From the NCBI GenBank assembly GCA_949752795.1, contig OX457056.1, forward strand, positions 204,663,654 to 204,727,653: DNA of 64,000 nt, given 5' to 3'. Below the pieces are notes generated by a model that made no database searches, had not been told where the DNA came from, and saw only the letters and a program-made list of their open reading frames with translations. A program made the position numbers and the translations under genes. The stretch is from Hyperoodon ampullatus. Taxonomy: Eukaryota > Chordata > Mammalia > Artiodactyla > Ziphiidae. How positions within the stretch are numbered: position 1 is the stretch's first letter; each line of letters begins with the position of its first letter. This document shows positions 10,771 to 21,640 of this stretch, piece after piece.

Positions 10771-12164
10771 AAGTTATCCATTTTTACTGTTCTAATTAGG
10801 CAGATCTTCTTTACTCAGACTAAGACAATGTGACGGGAAGACAGTGCAAAATTAGCTGTGCAGAGAGAGGGATTTAAAGACGTCACGCAATCATGACAAA
10901 ATGAGCCATGCCCTTTTCCCACTTTACTCAAAATAAGAGAGATGAAAAGGCTCAGGCTTACAGGGGACAAGAACAGGGACTTCAGGGGCTCGGGTAGGGC
11001 TAGAAAATGAGCTTCAGAGCTAGAGGCTTATAGATGTTGCACACTTCTTAAGTACCTGTTTGGTGTCAAACACTTTAATAGGCTCCAGGGGTGCAAAGAT
11101 GAATATTTTGAAGGTAGGGACTCTAAACGGGCTGGAAACACAGGAGATTAGTGTTACTTTTCTTAATCAGAGATACTTGGCTTTCCACCTGGGCTCCTGT
11201 TCCTTTGCAAATGTCAGAACCCAGCATCTGCCCTTGAATTTCCCCAGGACAACCACAACACACGCCCACCTTTCTGCTTCACCACTTGCAATGTCTTGTT
11301 ACTGACATATTGTCCAGGACTTCTTTGTATGACGATGAGTGGCATATGGGCACCTCTTTGTCAGACACACGTTATCTCAAATACATCCTCCACTCCATCC
11401 TGCCTGACTCATTTGGTGATTACAGAGAGCTTATATGAATAGGCAAGTGTGCTGGGGCAGGAGAAGCATTTTAGAATGTATCAAGATTGAGTACTGGAAT
11501 ATATAGACGTATCTATACACACACACATATATACACACCCCCTCCAAAAAAAGTGCAGGTGATTGATCTTGTGGTAGCTTCACTGCACACTTACTAGGAT
11601 GGTTGGGCAGGGATTATTACACCTATATTAGCAAACAGGAATCGGAGACTCAGAGAAGTTGGCTGGAAAGCATTTTGATCTGGATTCCTCCCCCTGTGGA
11701 TGGTAGATGTATATCTCTAGGATTGGCGCCTGGAAATACTTCCCTCTCCAGCCTCAGGCTCTCCTTTGCAGAGTCCCCAAAGCAGCCTTCCCTACCTTCG
11801 AAAGCAGCAGAAAAGCCAGCATTCTTCTGGGCACATCTCAGCCGTCTAACTATCAGTGACCACAGGGGGGCACCAAAGAGTTTCCATTACTTCCGCGTGC
11901 CTTAACTTTTCTGCGTTTTCGGCTGGGTAGCGAATAGGGACACAATTAGAAAATAGTGTGAACTTAGAAAAAGGGATGATGTTGGAAGGTAAAGCTTAAG
12001 CCCCAGGTAGAACACTGTGACTGGACAGCGGAGGTGAAGCCCCTAGTTTTTACTTTGTTTGGAGAGGTGGGCAAACGCTGCTGGGTGGCGTAGGTGATAG
12101 AACCACAGTGAGGCGCCCTGGGAATGTTTCAATTTTTCCTTAAGAAGCAAAGGAAGATGGAGAG
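10771..12164. other. Single-copy sequence, no gene recognised
   Basis: A TA/CA-rich patch lies at about 11500-11540. A 100-codon frame (11603-11905 +) has no domain. Some 11050-11150 sequence faintly recalls an L2 end but is too diverged to call. Confidence 0.45.
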
Positions 12165-12800
12165 TAACGTATATGAAGCAGGCATTTGTTCAATCAGTCG
12201 TTCACCGAGTGTGTGGTAGGACGTTAAGTCTGAAAGGTGGGCTGAGGGTTAGCGGGACCACGTGGATCATGGGAGGGAGGCTGCCGTTGGAGTCGCGGGG
12301 GACATTCCAGCCAGGGAGGGAGTGGTGTGCCCTGTTCCACATCCGGCTGCTCTGCAGGAACAGACGCTGGAGCAGAGCGCGGACACATCAGAGTGGCTGT
12401 TGCCGATTTCAGAGACACTAGGGTGGGGAAGAAAGAGCATGTGGACTCAGGACCTCTTTTGGAGTCAGGACCAGGAGGACTCACTGGTGGAGAGTTACCA
12501 TGGTGGGTGAGCGAGGGTCGGGAGTCGAGGATGACACTCGGGTCTGGGTCTGGACCCTGGGTGGGTGGGGGTAAGATCTATTGAGAAGAAGGGCCGTGGG
12601 AGGGCTGAGTTGGGCGGGATCAGTGCTGTTTGCCGGCCCTGGGACGTGTGCAGTGATGCCACTGGGCATTTGTGGAGCTGCGCAGCTAGATTGGCTAGTG
12701 AGATCTGTGGGCGGGGCACTTGTTGAACAGAGTAATTGGCGCCTTCACAAGGGTGGGAGCTAAATGCCCAGATCCAGGTGGGGATTTTCACCAGTAAGGA
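12165..12800 (-). mobile_element. L2 LINE fragment (diverged, GC-rich)
   Basis: Antisense L2 traces: 'GACATTCCAGCCAGGGAGG', 'GCAGGAACAGACGCTGGAGC', 'TCGAGGATGACACTCGGGTC', 'CTGGACCCTGGGTGGGTGGG'. Several overlapping open frames on both strands reflect GC content. Moderate to low certainty. Confidence 0.5.
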
Positions 12801-12806
12801 GAAAGC

Positions 12807-12846
12807 AGGGGGCGTATGGCTGGACTAGGGGGCGTATGGCTGGACC
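12807..12846. repeat. 20-bp tandem duplication
   Basis: Unit 'AGGGGGCGTATGGCTGGACT' at 12807-12826 is repeated at 12827-12846 with only the last base changed (T to C). Confidence 0.95.
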
Positions 12847-13021
12847 CTGGGATTCCAGTGAGGGCTGCCACGCCCCCTGATCAGAGGGTTCTGGGTGATG
12901 GTGGTTCAGGGAATGGGGGCTGGGGTGTCGGGGTGTCGGTAAAGGCAGGGCAGACCTGGTAGGAGGGGCTCATTAGGGGCTACATCTCATCATGAGCTGA
13001 TGATCAGGAGGCTGAGCGAGG

Positions 13022-13225
13022 TTTTTTTTTTTTGCGGTACGCGGGCCTCTCACTGTTGTGGCCTCTCCTGTTGCGGAGCACAGGCTCCGGCCGCGCAGAC
13101 TCAGCGGCCGTGGCTCACGGGCCCAGCCGCTCCGCGGCATGTGGGATCTTCCCGGACCGGGGCACGAACCCGTGTCCGCTGCATCGGCAGGCGGACTCTC
13201 AACCACTGCGCCACCAGGGAAGCCC
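13022..13225 (-). mobile_element. CHR-2 SINE
   Basis: Poly(T), 'GCGGTACGCGGGCCTCTCAC' to 'CACCAGGGAAGCCC'. Short TSD 'AGCGAGG' at 13015-13021 and 13229-13235, slightly offset by three extra bases on the right. Near-consensus body. Confidence 0.95.
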
Positions 13226-13235
13226 ATAAGCGAGG

Positions 13236-14109
13236 GGTTTTATTAAGAGGAGAGGCCTGGCTGGAGAGAGGAGAGGGCTGCCAGACAGAGGTCTAAGCAG
13301 GTAGGTGTAGATTGATAGGGGAGTTCCCCAGGGAAGGAAAGTTTAGACAGAGAAAACTAGGGAAACCTTCCTGGGATCTTTCTATGGGCAGCGTTAGCAA
13401 GGTCCTTTCTCTTCTCAGACTGGCCCTTCTGGGGCAGAATAATCTAATGTGTAAGCATTTGATGAGGGGTAAGGAAGCTGAGCTTTGCATCTGCATCTGA
13501 GTCATTTTGGACGGCCAACAAAACAGCTTCTGATGGATGAGGGATCCTCTTGCGTGGTGGTGAATTCTAGCTCAGGTAGATGCTAAAAGCACTGGACCTG
13601 CATGTGCTTCAAAAGAGCAGGGTGTGAGAAGACCTGAGGCCTGAAAGGAAGAAGCCAGAAGTTCTTTCTGGGCCCTGAGATTTGCAGAGTGGCTTCAGAA
13701 AACCAAGGTACAGGATTGTTTTGTTCAGGCAGAAAAACCCTAAAAAGAAAATGGGATGGGAGATTATCTGGATATGGGCGTGTTAGGGCATCCTTAAACC
13801 AGACCCCACCCAAACCTATCCAGTCAGCAGGTAGGACACATCCGTGGGCTGCCCGGGCTCATCTTGAGTGTCTGCTGTCCTGTCCTTGGTGGATTCTCTG
13901 TTGCTGTCCATTCTGCAGATGTCTGCTGGCCTTCGTTCCTTAACGTATGTGGGTAAGAGATAAAATCAAGGTCCCTGTGGGAGGCTGGGCCCTGAATGGC
14001 TCTCTGAGCACTTAACTATCTCGACCATCCACATCGATGGTGCTGGCCCAAAGCTGGCCCTACCGCAGCAAGGGTGATTCCAATCTGTCCATCTCAGCTC
14101 CTTTTCTGG
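13236..14109. other. Single-copy sequence, no gene recognised
   Basis: Nothing supported; several 60-85-codon frames on both strands without domains. Confidence 0.45.
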
Positions 14110-14400
14110 GTTGTTTTTTGTTTTTAATTAATTAATTAATTAGTTTGTTTGTTGGGTTTTTGTTGCTGCGCACTGGTTCTCTCTAGTTGCGGTGAGTCGG
14201 GGCTACTCTTCGTTGCGGTGCGCGGGCTTCACATTGTGGTGGCTTCTCTTGTTGGGCTCTAGGAGTGCGGGCTTCAGTAGTTGTGGCACACGGGCTTAGT
14301 TGCTCCATGGCATGTGAGATCTTCCCAGACCAGGGATCGAACCCGTGTCCCCTGCATTGGCAGGCGGATTCTTAACCACTGCGCTACCAGGGAAGTCCCT
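14110..14400 (-). mobile_element. CHR-1-type SINE
   Basis: Long form with the tail region that CHR-2 lacks. On the plus strand it reads (AATT)n and T-rich tail, 'TCTCTCTAGTTGCGGTGAGT', 'GGGCTTCAGTAGTTGTGGCA', 'GATCGAACCCGTGTCCCCTG', ending 'ACCAGGGAAGTCCCT'. TSD approximate ('CTCCT..TGGG' on both sides). Confidence 0.92.
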
Positions 14401-15425
14401 CCTGGGGTGTTATGGGGATACTCCTTGTGTTTTTCCTTTGCCTTATGTTAAATTTGTTGGGAAAACCACAGTCAGAAATTGTACTTTGTTTATCCTGAGA
14501 ACCCTTGGTAGGATGTGAGCAAGGAGCAAAGCCCTGGGAAGTGGAGTCCAAGGTGCAATTTCGTGCAGGGAACAGAGACTGGGGTAGGGGCTCCAGAGGA
14601 GAAAGGAGAGCCACTGGTAGCTTCTAAAGGGGTGAAGAAACTGGTCCTCTGCAGGCACCTGGGGGGGGACTGTCCTCTCCCTCCTTTTATGGTCACCTTG
14701 ATGCAGGCTGCATTGTGCCCACCTCAGTGGGACAGAGATGGAGGATGAAGAGGGAGCAGAGTGTTTTGCACCTGAAGGATGCCCTGGGGACTCTGAATAG
14801 CCATCCTGTAGCCCCGTCCAGATGTCTGCCGCTCCCGAAATAACAGAGTGCACACATCACCACAAAAGACCTTTTTCAGGAGAATGTCATCTGCGTGAAA
14901 GCTGGTTAGGGCCCATTGTGTACCCAGAGAGGAAGCGAGATAGGTAAATATTTGGGGGAATGAGTGTTTAGGAGAGATGAGCTGTCGGGGTGAGTGAACA
15001 TTAGGTGGAATGGATTGTGTTTTCTTTCAGCCTTGCCCCAGCTCAGTAACAAGATTGCTCCTGGCTCTGGGTTTCCTGGTAAGCATCTCCCCAGTGCCAT
15101 TCATATTCATTGAGTTCCTTCCAATCAGTGTCACCTGGGGAAGGAAAGGTGGGCAGAGAGCCGAGTAGCACATTTCCTCTGGGGGGTGGGGGAGGAGGTG
15201 GGACTCCTGCCTCAAAGACTCACCATCAGCTGTCCCAACATTAGGCACAAAGCCGAGGGGTGAAGGGAGAGAAGGGTGCATGTCAGGTGGCCCCCTTTAT
15301 TTAAAGGACATGAGGAGTTGAGAATGTTTGAGTCCCATCATAACTCTCAAGATGTATGGGGATTTCAAACCATTTGTTAATCTTTGTTAGCTAACCTTTT
15401 GGAACCTTGCTAACTTTCCTGGCCT
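14401..15425. other. Single-copy sequence, no gene recognised
   Basis: A minus-strand 136-codon frame (14853-14443) overlaps others in different frames and shows no domain. Confidence 0.45.
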
Positions 15426-15550
15426 GGTTGTTTATTTTTATTGACGTCTAATTCACTACCATAAAACTCACTCACTGTGCATGTACAATTCAGCGAGTTT
15501 TAGTAACTGTAGACTGTTGTACAACCATCCCTGAAATCCCGTTTTAGCAC
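15426..15550 (-). mobile_element. Old L1 (L1M) 3'-end fragment
   Basis: Antisense L1M 3' UTR pattern: 'TTTTTATTGACGTCTAATTC', 'CCATAAAACTCACTCACTGT', 'ACAATTCAGCGAGTTTTAG', 'GTTGTACAACCATCC'. Confidence 0.7.
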
Positions 15551-15779
15551 ACTGGTTGTTTTAATTACCTTGTTTCTGTGAATGATTAGCTTGCAAGGTA
15601 ATTGAAGGATGTTGTAAGGTTTGAGACGAGGGTGCACAGCCGGTCTTGGGAGGAGAGTAAATGTAAGAAATGGAGGTGGTGGAGTAGCGTGGGTGGGAAG
15701 CTTCTTTTGGGAAGGAACGATGTGTGTGTACAGTGAGAAAGCCCTCTGTGGACCTTATCACGTGAATCATCACATTTGC

Positions 15780-15955
15780 TTTTAACACAGTATCTCAATG
15801 AGGTGGGCAGCCTTCTTGTTCCCATTTTACAGATGGAGAAACTGAAGCTTCTAGAGATCAAGTCACTTGTATAAGGTTTCACTGCCAGGGAGTGGCTGAG
15901 CTGCGATTTGAACCCATACCTCTCTGCCTGAAGAGTTTGCGTGCTCAAACTCTTA
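15780..15955 (-). mobile_element. MIR SINE
   Basis: Antisense MIR core: 'CCATTTTACAGATGGAGAAA', 'GATCAAGTCACTTGT', 'GAGCTGCGATTTGAACCCAT', then 'CTGCCTGAAGAGTTTGCGTG'. Confidence 0.85.
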
Positions 15956-16091
15956 TCGTAGGGGGCACTTTGGTCTAGAGCATAGACTGTACCTTAAGAT
16001 GTCTTAAAATGCATCAGATACTGACTGCACACTCAAGACTTCTAATTTTGTGACTCTTCACCAAGTTGTGTCTATTAAAAAGGAAAATGAA

Positions 16092-16295
16092 GGCTTCCCT
16101 GGTGGCGCAGCGGTTGAGAGTCCGCCTGCCGATGCAGGGGACACGGGTTCGTGCCCCGGTCCGGGAAGATCCCACATGCCGCGGAGCGGCTGGGCCCGTG
16201 AGCCATGCCCGCTGAGCCTGCGCGTCCGGAGCCTGTGCTCTGCAACGGGAGAGGCCACAGCAGTGAGAGGCCCGCATACCGCAAAAACAAAAACA
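16092..16295 (+). mobile_element. CHR-2 SINE
   Basis: Begins 'GGCTTCCCTGGTGGCGCAG' (A-box-like region) with a B-box-like 'GGGTTCGTGCCCC', and ends 'GCATACCGC' plus an impure A-tail. TSD about 13 bp: 'AAAAGGAAAATGA' before and 'AAAAGGAAGATGA' after. Confidence 0.96.
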
Positions 16296-17269
16296 AAAGG
16301 AAGATGAGCCTCTGCCCCTCATTGATTCTAATTCTCACCCACCCCCGGCTTCACTGTCATTTTTGCTTTGGCTCCATCTGGAAAGATAAACACTAACCAC
16401 TGGACTTTGTTTGCTCCTTTTTTTGCTCTTTGAGGATCCTGCTCTGACCCTCAGACAGGAGAAAGCACCAAATGTCTGGTGCTTTCGCCTGTGCTGAGGA
16501 ATAAAGGAATCTGAAAATACACTGCCATTTCAAAAAGAGCCTGCCTGCCACAAAGGTAATAGTGTCTGATGATGCCACTGTATTTTCTTCTCCCTTTCAA
16601 AAAATCAATCTTTAGATTGTAGGCCTGAAAACCAGGAGCCACTATCTTCTAAAGGTATGTCAGGGGTTAGAAACGGAATGCTATACACCACTTACCATGT
16701 GAAATATGAGTTATCTGTGCAAGCCTATATGAAAAGAAAAAGAAAGAAAAACCTAACAACAACACTTCTGTTGAGTTTTGAAATGTAAATGTTTGCTAAT
16801 GCTTTGCCAAGACAGCTTCACTTGGGCTGAGAGCTATGTGTAAAGAAACATTAAAATGCATCATTTGCTCAGGGCTAAAAGTCATCAGCTTGTGATATTA
16901 ATGCCCTTTAAAAAATAATTTGTTGGCATGAAATCAGAGCATGCCTTGTGCAAAGGATTGGCTCTTGTCAATTTCCTCATGGATCTACTAAGTTATAATT
17001 GCATTTAGATCTTGCCCAGAATGAAAGAGTTCTTTTTTTATTCCCTCCACCTCTTTTTTTGTTTGTTTGTTTGCTGGAAGAGAGCTAAAGGGGTTAACTT
17101 TGATTTCATTTAGGGCAAAGGACCCTTGCCCTACAGGCTGGAAACATGCTGGTCAGCTACACCGCCGGTCGTGAGTTTTTATTGCTGCTGCTTCTCCATC
17201 CTAGGCCCACGGGCTGCCAGCAGGGCTCATGGGGGCGAATGTGAGAGTGTCCACACAGATCGCCTAACT
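16296..17269. other. Single-copy sequence
   Basis: Roughly 16780-17010 is AT-rich, free of recognised repeats and of long frames, with TAAT-like motifs. It could be a conserved non-coding element but conservation cannot be judged from one sequence. Confidence 0.4.
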
Positions 17270-17640
17270 TTATTAAGGCTGCTTTGGCTGCAAGTAACAA
17301 AAACCTTCCTCAAACTGGCTGAAGCAGCAAAACAGGACACAGGGGTGTGGCTCACAGAGCCCAGGGACGGGAATGAGGTGGAGCTTTATCCCATCTGGAA
17401 GCAGGGGCTCGGAGCTGCCAAGACTCTTGAACTCTCCTGGGCGTGTCCAGGCTGGGCAGTAGCCGATGATGACTGCTCCTGGGATGGGGGCTACATGGTG
17501 GTGGGATGGAGGGGGGCGGCAAAGGGGCAGATGGAGAGGTTGATTCCATGGAGCTCCGCCTCGTCTGAAGCAACCCCACTTCTCCTGTGGTGCATGGTGG
17601 AAAATGCCATTTGAAATAACGATTCTGTCGTGAAGAAAGA
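17270..17640. mobile_element. Ancient mammalian repeat, family unassigned (copy 1)
   Basis: The segment 'GGCTGCAAGTAACAAAAACC' followed by 'CAAACTGGCTGAAGCAGCAA' matches a pattern also seen at 48412 ('GGTTACAAGGGATAGAAACC'). The long open frames here (162 codons +, 165 codons -) are opposite each other and inside the repeat. Confidence 0.5.
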
Positions 17641-18049
17641 AATTGAAAATGACTGGACTGGATAACTCCTTGGCCTCCTCACAGATGCTATGGTTTTGAG
17701 GAATCCGCCTCCAGGAGATGACCGTGAAAAGTGTTACAATGACAGGATATGCACAGAAGACACCTGGCATACCCGAATGTTACCTCTCCACTGTGTGGTC
17801 ATTTATGCAACTACCCTGAATGCCTGTGAGGTGGTGGACTCCTGTGAGGTGCTAGGGAAACACAGATGAGTCACAGAATCAACCATCAAAGGTGCTCCCT
17901 GTCTAGTTGTCATTCTGGAAAGCTGAGTGTTCCTAGGGAATGAGGTTTATCAACTAAAGCATCAAGGCTTTTCTGTTTTCTTTCTTCCCTAAAAAGATTT
18001 TTTAATAGGTTCCTTGAAATATATACACACATGCATTTATTTTATTCAT
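17641..18049. other. Single-copy sequence, no feature seen
   Basis: Nothing recognised beyond the neighbouring repeats. Confidence 0.45.
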
Positions 18050-18160
18050 TAATTCAATGCATATTTATTGAGTGCCTACTGGGGGTTCTTCCATCTGGGG
18101 ACAGAGCAGTGAACAAAACAGAGTCCACACCTGCCCTCATTGAATGTCTGTTCTTGTTGG
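18050..18160 (-). mobile_element. L2 LINE 3'-end fragment
   Basis: Antisense L2 terminus: 'ATATTTATTGAGTGCCTACT', 'CAGAGCAGTGAACAAAACAG', 'CCTGCCCTCATTGAATG'. Confidence 0.7.
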
Positions 18161-18314
18161 GGAGGTGGTAGCAACTGCCCTGCTTTCAGTCCAACTGGTT
18201 TGCTGCCGCGTCTCCCACTCTTCCCACCAATGCCAGAGGGCCATGGTCATTTCCCTCACAAGGTCAAGTGCGGATCCTTAGTCAGCCAATCAGTCCCATA
18301 AGAAAATCTGAAAG

Positions 18315-19225
18315 GCTTAGACGAGTGATTCTCAAAGTGTGCCCTGGGAACTCCCATGTGTTTCTGAGCCCCTTTTAGGGGGTATGTGAGCTCACATGTG
18401 TTTTTATAATAACGCTGAGGCATTTGTCTTTCTAAATCTCTGTCATGAATGGACAATGGAGTTATCCAAAGTCTACATGACATGCGATATCAAAACAGAT
18501 TTGGGACTTCCCTGGTGGCGCAGTGGTTGAGAGTTCGCCTGCCAATGCAGGGGACACGGGTTCGAGCCCTGGTCCAGGAAGATCCCACATGCTGCGGAGC
18601 AACTAAGCCCGTGTGCCACAACTACTGAGCCTGTGCTTTAGAGCTCGCGAGCCACAACTACTGAGCCCACGTGCCACAACTACTGAAGCCTGCGCATCTG
18701 GAGCCTGTGCTCCGCAACAAGAGAAGCCACTGAAGCGAGAAGCCCGCCCACCGCTACGAAGAGTAGCCCCAGCTCGCTGCAACTAGAGAAAAGCCCGCAC
18801 ACAGCAACAAAAGCTCAACACAGCCAAAAATAAATAAATGAATAAATAAATTTATAGAAAAAAAAACAGATTGAAGGGAGAAGCAGATAGATGATTTCAG
18901 CTGTCTTCTATGAAGCCGACCATTAATGAGACCTGCAAACACATGAAACAATGCCATTCATTTCACTAATTTTTTCTGAAAAATATAGTTAGTTTTTATA
19001 AAACACCTAAGTTATATTAACATGTTATGTATTTATGTTAAGGTGAAATGACTTCATTATTATTTTAAAATAAAGTAATATATTTTTTAAAATGTCTCAC
19101 TTTTAATTTCTAATACAGTAAATATCAGTAGATGTAACCAGCATACACAAAAGCTCTTGAGGGTCCTTAATTTTTAAAGTGTGAAGGGGTCTTGAGAACA
19201 AAAAGTCTGACAACTGCTAGTTTAG
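18315..19225. mobile_element. hAT-Charlie-like DNA transposon remnant
   Basis: Ends resemble inverted repeats ('GAGTGATTCTCAAAGTGTG' and 'AAAGTCTGACAACTGCTAG'). The right part has 'AAGCTCTTGAGGGTCCTTAA' and 'GTGAAGGGGTCTTGAGA'. It is split by a CHR-1 SINE at 18502-18862. Subfamily not assigned. Confidence 0.65.
18502..18862 (+). mobile_element. CHR-1-type SINE
   Basis: Long form: 'GACTTCCCTGGTGGCGCAGT', 'GGGTTCGAGCCCTGG', repeated 'CCACAACTACTGA' units in the middle, 'GCAACTAGAGAAAAGCCCGC' and an (AAATA)n tail. Perfect TSD 'AAAACAGATT' at 18492-18501 and 18863-18872. Inserted in a hAT remnant. Confidence 0.96.
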
Positions 19226-20524
19226 AGGCAATGGGTGTTGCACACACACACAGTGTATCAATCATGTAGTAGCAATGGAAGTTACTCCAAGGATATTAAG
19301 GGAGGAACTGTAGGAAGACTCCAGAATCAGCCTTGGAAAACCAGCGACTCCAGGAAAACTTGGAGGCCTGTTGTTTCCAGAGTCTTGGCCAGACGGGTGA
19401 GGACAGAGCCATCTGTGCTGGACACAAGAGGCCACGGGGTTTACCCTGCTGCTGGACGCTGGATGTCCCAATGCCATCCTGGAGTCCTCGTGGTCCCAGC
19501 TCCTGGGTGAGGTCTGGTATGGGTGCATCTCACGGTGGAGCCGGGGTCACCTATGCAAGATCCTGTAGCCCGGAGCTTGGTGGAGTGTGCATGCCTGTTT
19601 GGGCTCCTGTAGAGGAGGTGACACGCTCTCTCCAAGAACCAGTATAGAGAGTGATGGGCAGTCAAAGCATCTAACAAATTCCCTTCAACACAGTGTGTTT
19701 CCAAGATTCTTTTCCCTTCCAGAGTGTATTCCTGGGGCTCTGGGCACACTCTTTAAACCTTGAGCAATCAGGGGAGCTGCAGATCAGGGCAGTCGTGTGT
19801 TACCAATTCTGGCTCCATCTCCCAGGCACTTCTGTCTCTTAAGCCTTGGAGGCTTAGGGATTTTTTGTGGCTGGATGACAAGCCAGGTGCAGCGAATACA
19901 GAAAGAGGTGAGGAGAGTCTGTTACACTCCTGCGGCTGCCTTCTTTCCTAGGTGAGGGTGGGGAGGGAACTTAACAGTATAGTGCAGCAATTAGAAGCTG
20001 TTTCTAGAAAGAGCAGACTAGGGTCCCAAGCTTGGGTCTGTGCTCTGCTTCCCTGGAGGTGGCTATTTCTGAACAGGAGTTGGGTGGCCATGTTGGGGAG
20101 ACCTGAGAAAGGCAGAAGGGAAGCAGGCAGTGAGAGAGGAGCTTGCTGGACCAGGGCTCATACACTTACAGAGTGGGCATGTTCTATGCAGCCCTCTCCA
20201 CGATGCCCTCTCTTGTCTGCTTTTCCCTGACTCAGTGCAACAGGTAGGCTAATCTAGGGGTAGGAAGAATTTGCATGTGGCTTGAGACGTAGTGAGGTGG
20301 AAGACTCTCTCCCTTTACTGCCGTCTGCCAGAACTTTCTGGGGCCAGTGCTAAATTCCTTCTGGTGATCTGTGAGCTTGGGATGACCTGCTGGTTAGAGC
20401 TGGGGACCACTCTGTGTGGAAGGTAGGCAGGAATGTGCATCCTCCTCTCCTGCTAGGAAAAGGCAATTAGAAGCCACACAAGAAGGTCCCACGGGCACTG
20501 GGACTCAGGGACAGGCAGCTCTTA
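19226..20524. other. Single-copy sequence, no gene recognised
   Basis: Open frames of 60-105 codons on both strands without domains. A faint MIR-like patch at about 20000-20070 was not strong enough to call. Confidence 0.45.
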
Positions 20525-20640
20525 ACGGAAGTGGCAAGGCTGTGAGCTACTGGAGGGCGGGCACCTTACACGACTGTTTCTCTGGCACGCGGCAGAGTGC
20601 CTCACAGGATGAATGACGGATGGATGGATGAATGGCCACA
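20525..20640 (+). mobile_element. L2 LINE 3'-end fragment
   Basis: 'GTGAGCTACTGGAGGGCGGG', 'GCAGAGTGCCTCACAGGATG' and a (GGAT/GAAT)n end match the L2 terminus. Confidence 0.55.
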
Positions 20641-21094
20641 GCATACAGGGAGCCGAGTCAGGCTTCCGGCTCCTGCTTCCCCACTCAGCACCCTCTTCCT
20701 CACGCAGTGGACTCATGCTAATACCTGGCCTTCCAATCTGCAGGAAATTGCCTACTCTACCAGGACTCCCACAAAGATGTCCTGCTGAATGTACTTCCTT
20801 TTCTTAAGGGGGTTTGAGTTTTTAAAGATGACAATGAAGAGAGGGCAATGCTTTATCCAGATCAGTAATTCTCTAGTGCAATTTTCTCTACCTGTGTCCT
20901 CAAGATTTTAACTGGTGTTCTGTAAAACTTTTGATTAAATCTTTTGTCAAGTGAATTTGAAAAACCTTGGATATTTACCTCTCTTTCTTGAAGATTTAAA
21001 ATGCACATCAACACAATAAAAGCTCTGAAAAGTCTTTAAAAAAGACTTTTAAAAAAACTTTAAAAAAACGTTTACCAACAACCTGTTTAATTGA
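20641..21094. other. Single-copy sequence with a short palindrome
   Basis: No gene seen. 21028-21037 and 21041-21050 form a perfect 10-bp inverted repeat ('AAAAGTCTTT' / 'AAAGACTTTT') with a 3-base loop, followed by more A/T-rich partial copies. Confidence 0.6.
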
Positions 21095-21640
21095 AAAAAA
21101 TACTCTTCTTGAAGTATGGTTTACGTATAATAAAATTCACTCATTTTAAGAGTGTAGTTCAGTGAGTTTTGACAAATGTATATACTTAGTAACCAACAGT
21201 ACAATCAAGATATAAGACATTTCCATCAACCCCTGAAGGTCTCTTATGACCCTTTAGAGTCAATCTGTTTCCCCAACTCCCAACCCTTGGCAACCAGTGG
21301 TCTGTTTTTCTATAACTATAGTTTTGCCTTTTCTAGAAATTCATATAAATAGAATCTACAGTAAGTAGTCTTTTGTGTCTTTGGTTTCCTCCCCTTAGCA
21401 TAATGCTTTTTGAGGTTCAGTCATGTTGTGTGCGTTGGCAGTTTGTTTATTGCCAGGTAGTGGTCCATGATATGGATGTATCATTGTTTGTTAATCCACC
21501 CACCAGCTGACGGGCATTTGGGTTATTTCCAGTTTTAGGTGGTTAAGAATAAAACTGCTATGGAGATTTGTGTACAAGGACTTCTGTGGACATAAATTTT
21601 TATTTCTCTTGGGTAAACACTTGGGGGTTGAATTGTTTCA
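21095..21640 (-). mobile_element. Old L1 (L1M) 3' end
   Basis: Antisense L1M: 'AATAAAATTCACTCATTTTA', 'AACCCTTGGCAACCAGTGG', 'TTCATATAAATAGAATCTAC', 'GGACATAAATTTTTATTTCTC'-like order through to 'CTTGGGTAAAC'. No intact frame. Confidence 0.85.

Noticed and set aside
12160..12900. Possible CpG island or promoter in a GC-rich stretch
   Set aside because: CpG density is only moderately raised and the sequence reads as an antisense L2 fragment with a small tandem duplication.
16092..16170. tRNA-like A and B boxes in SINE heads as possible tRNA genes
   Set aside because: They belong to tRNA-Glu-derived SINEs with A-tails and TSDs and do not fold as complete tRNAs.
17126..17770. Opposed 162- and 165-codon open frames
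   Set aside because: They overlap on both strands inside an old dispersed repeat and show no domain.
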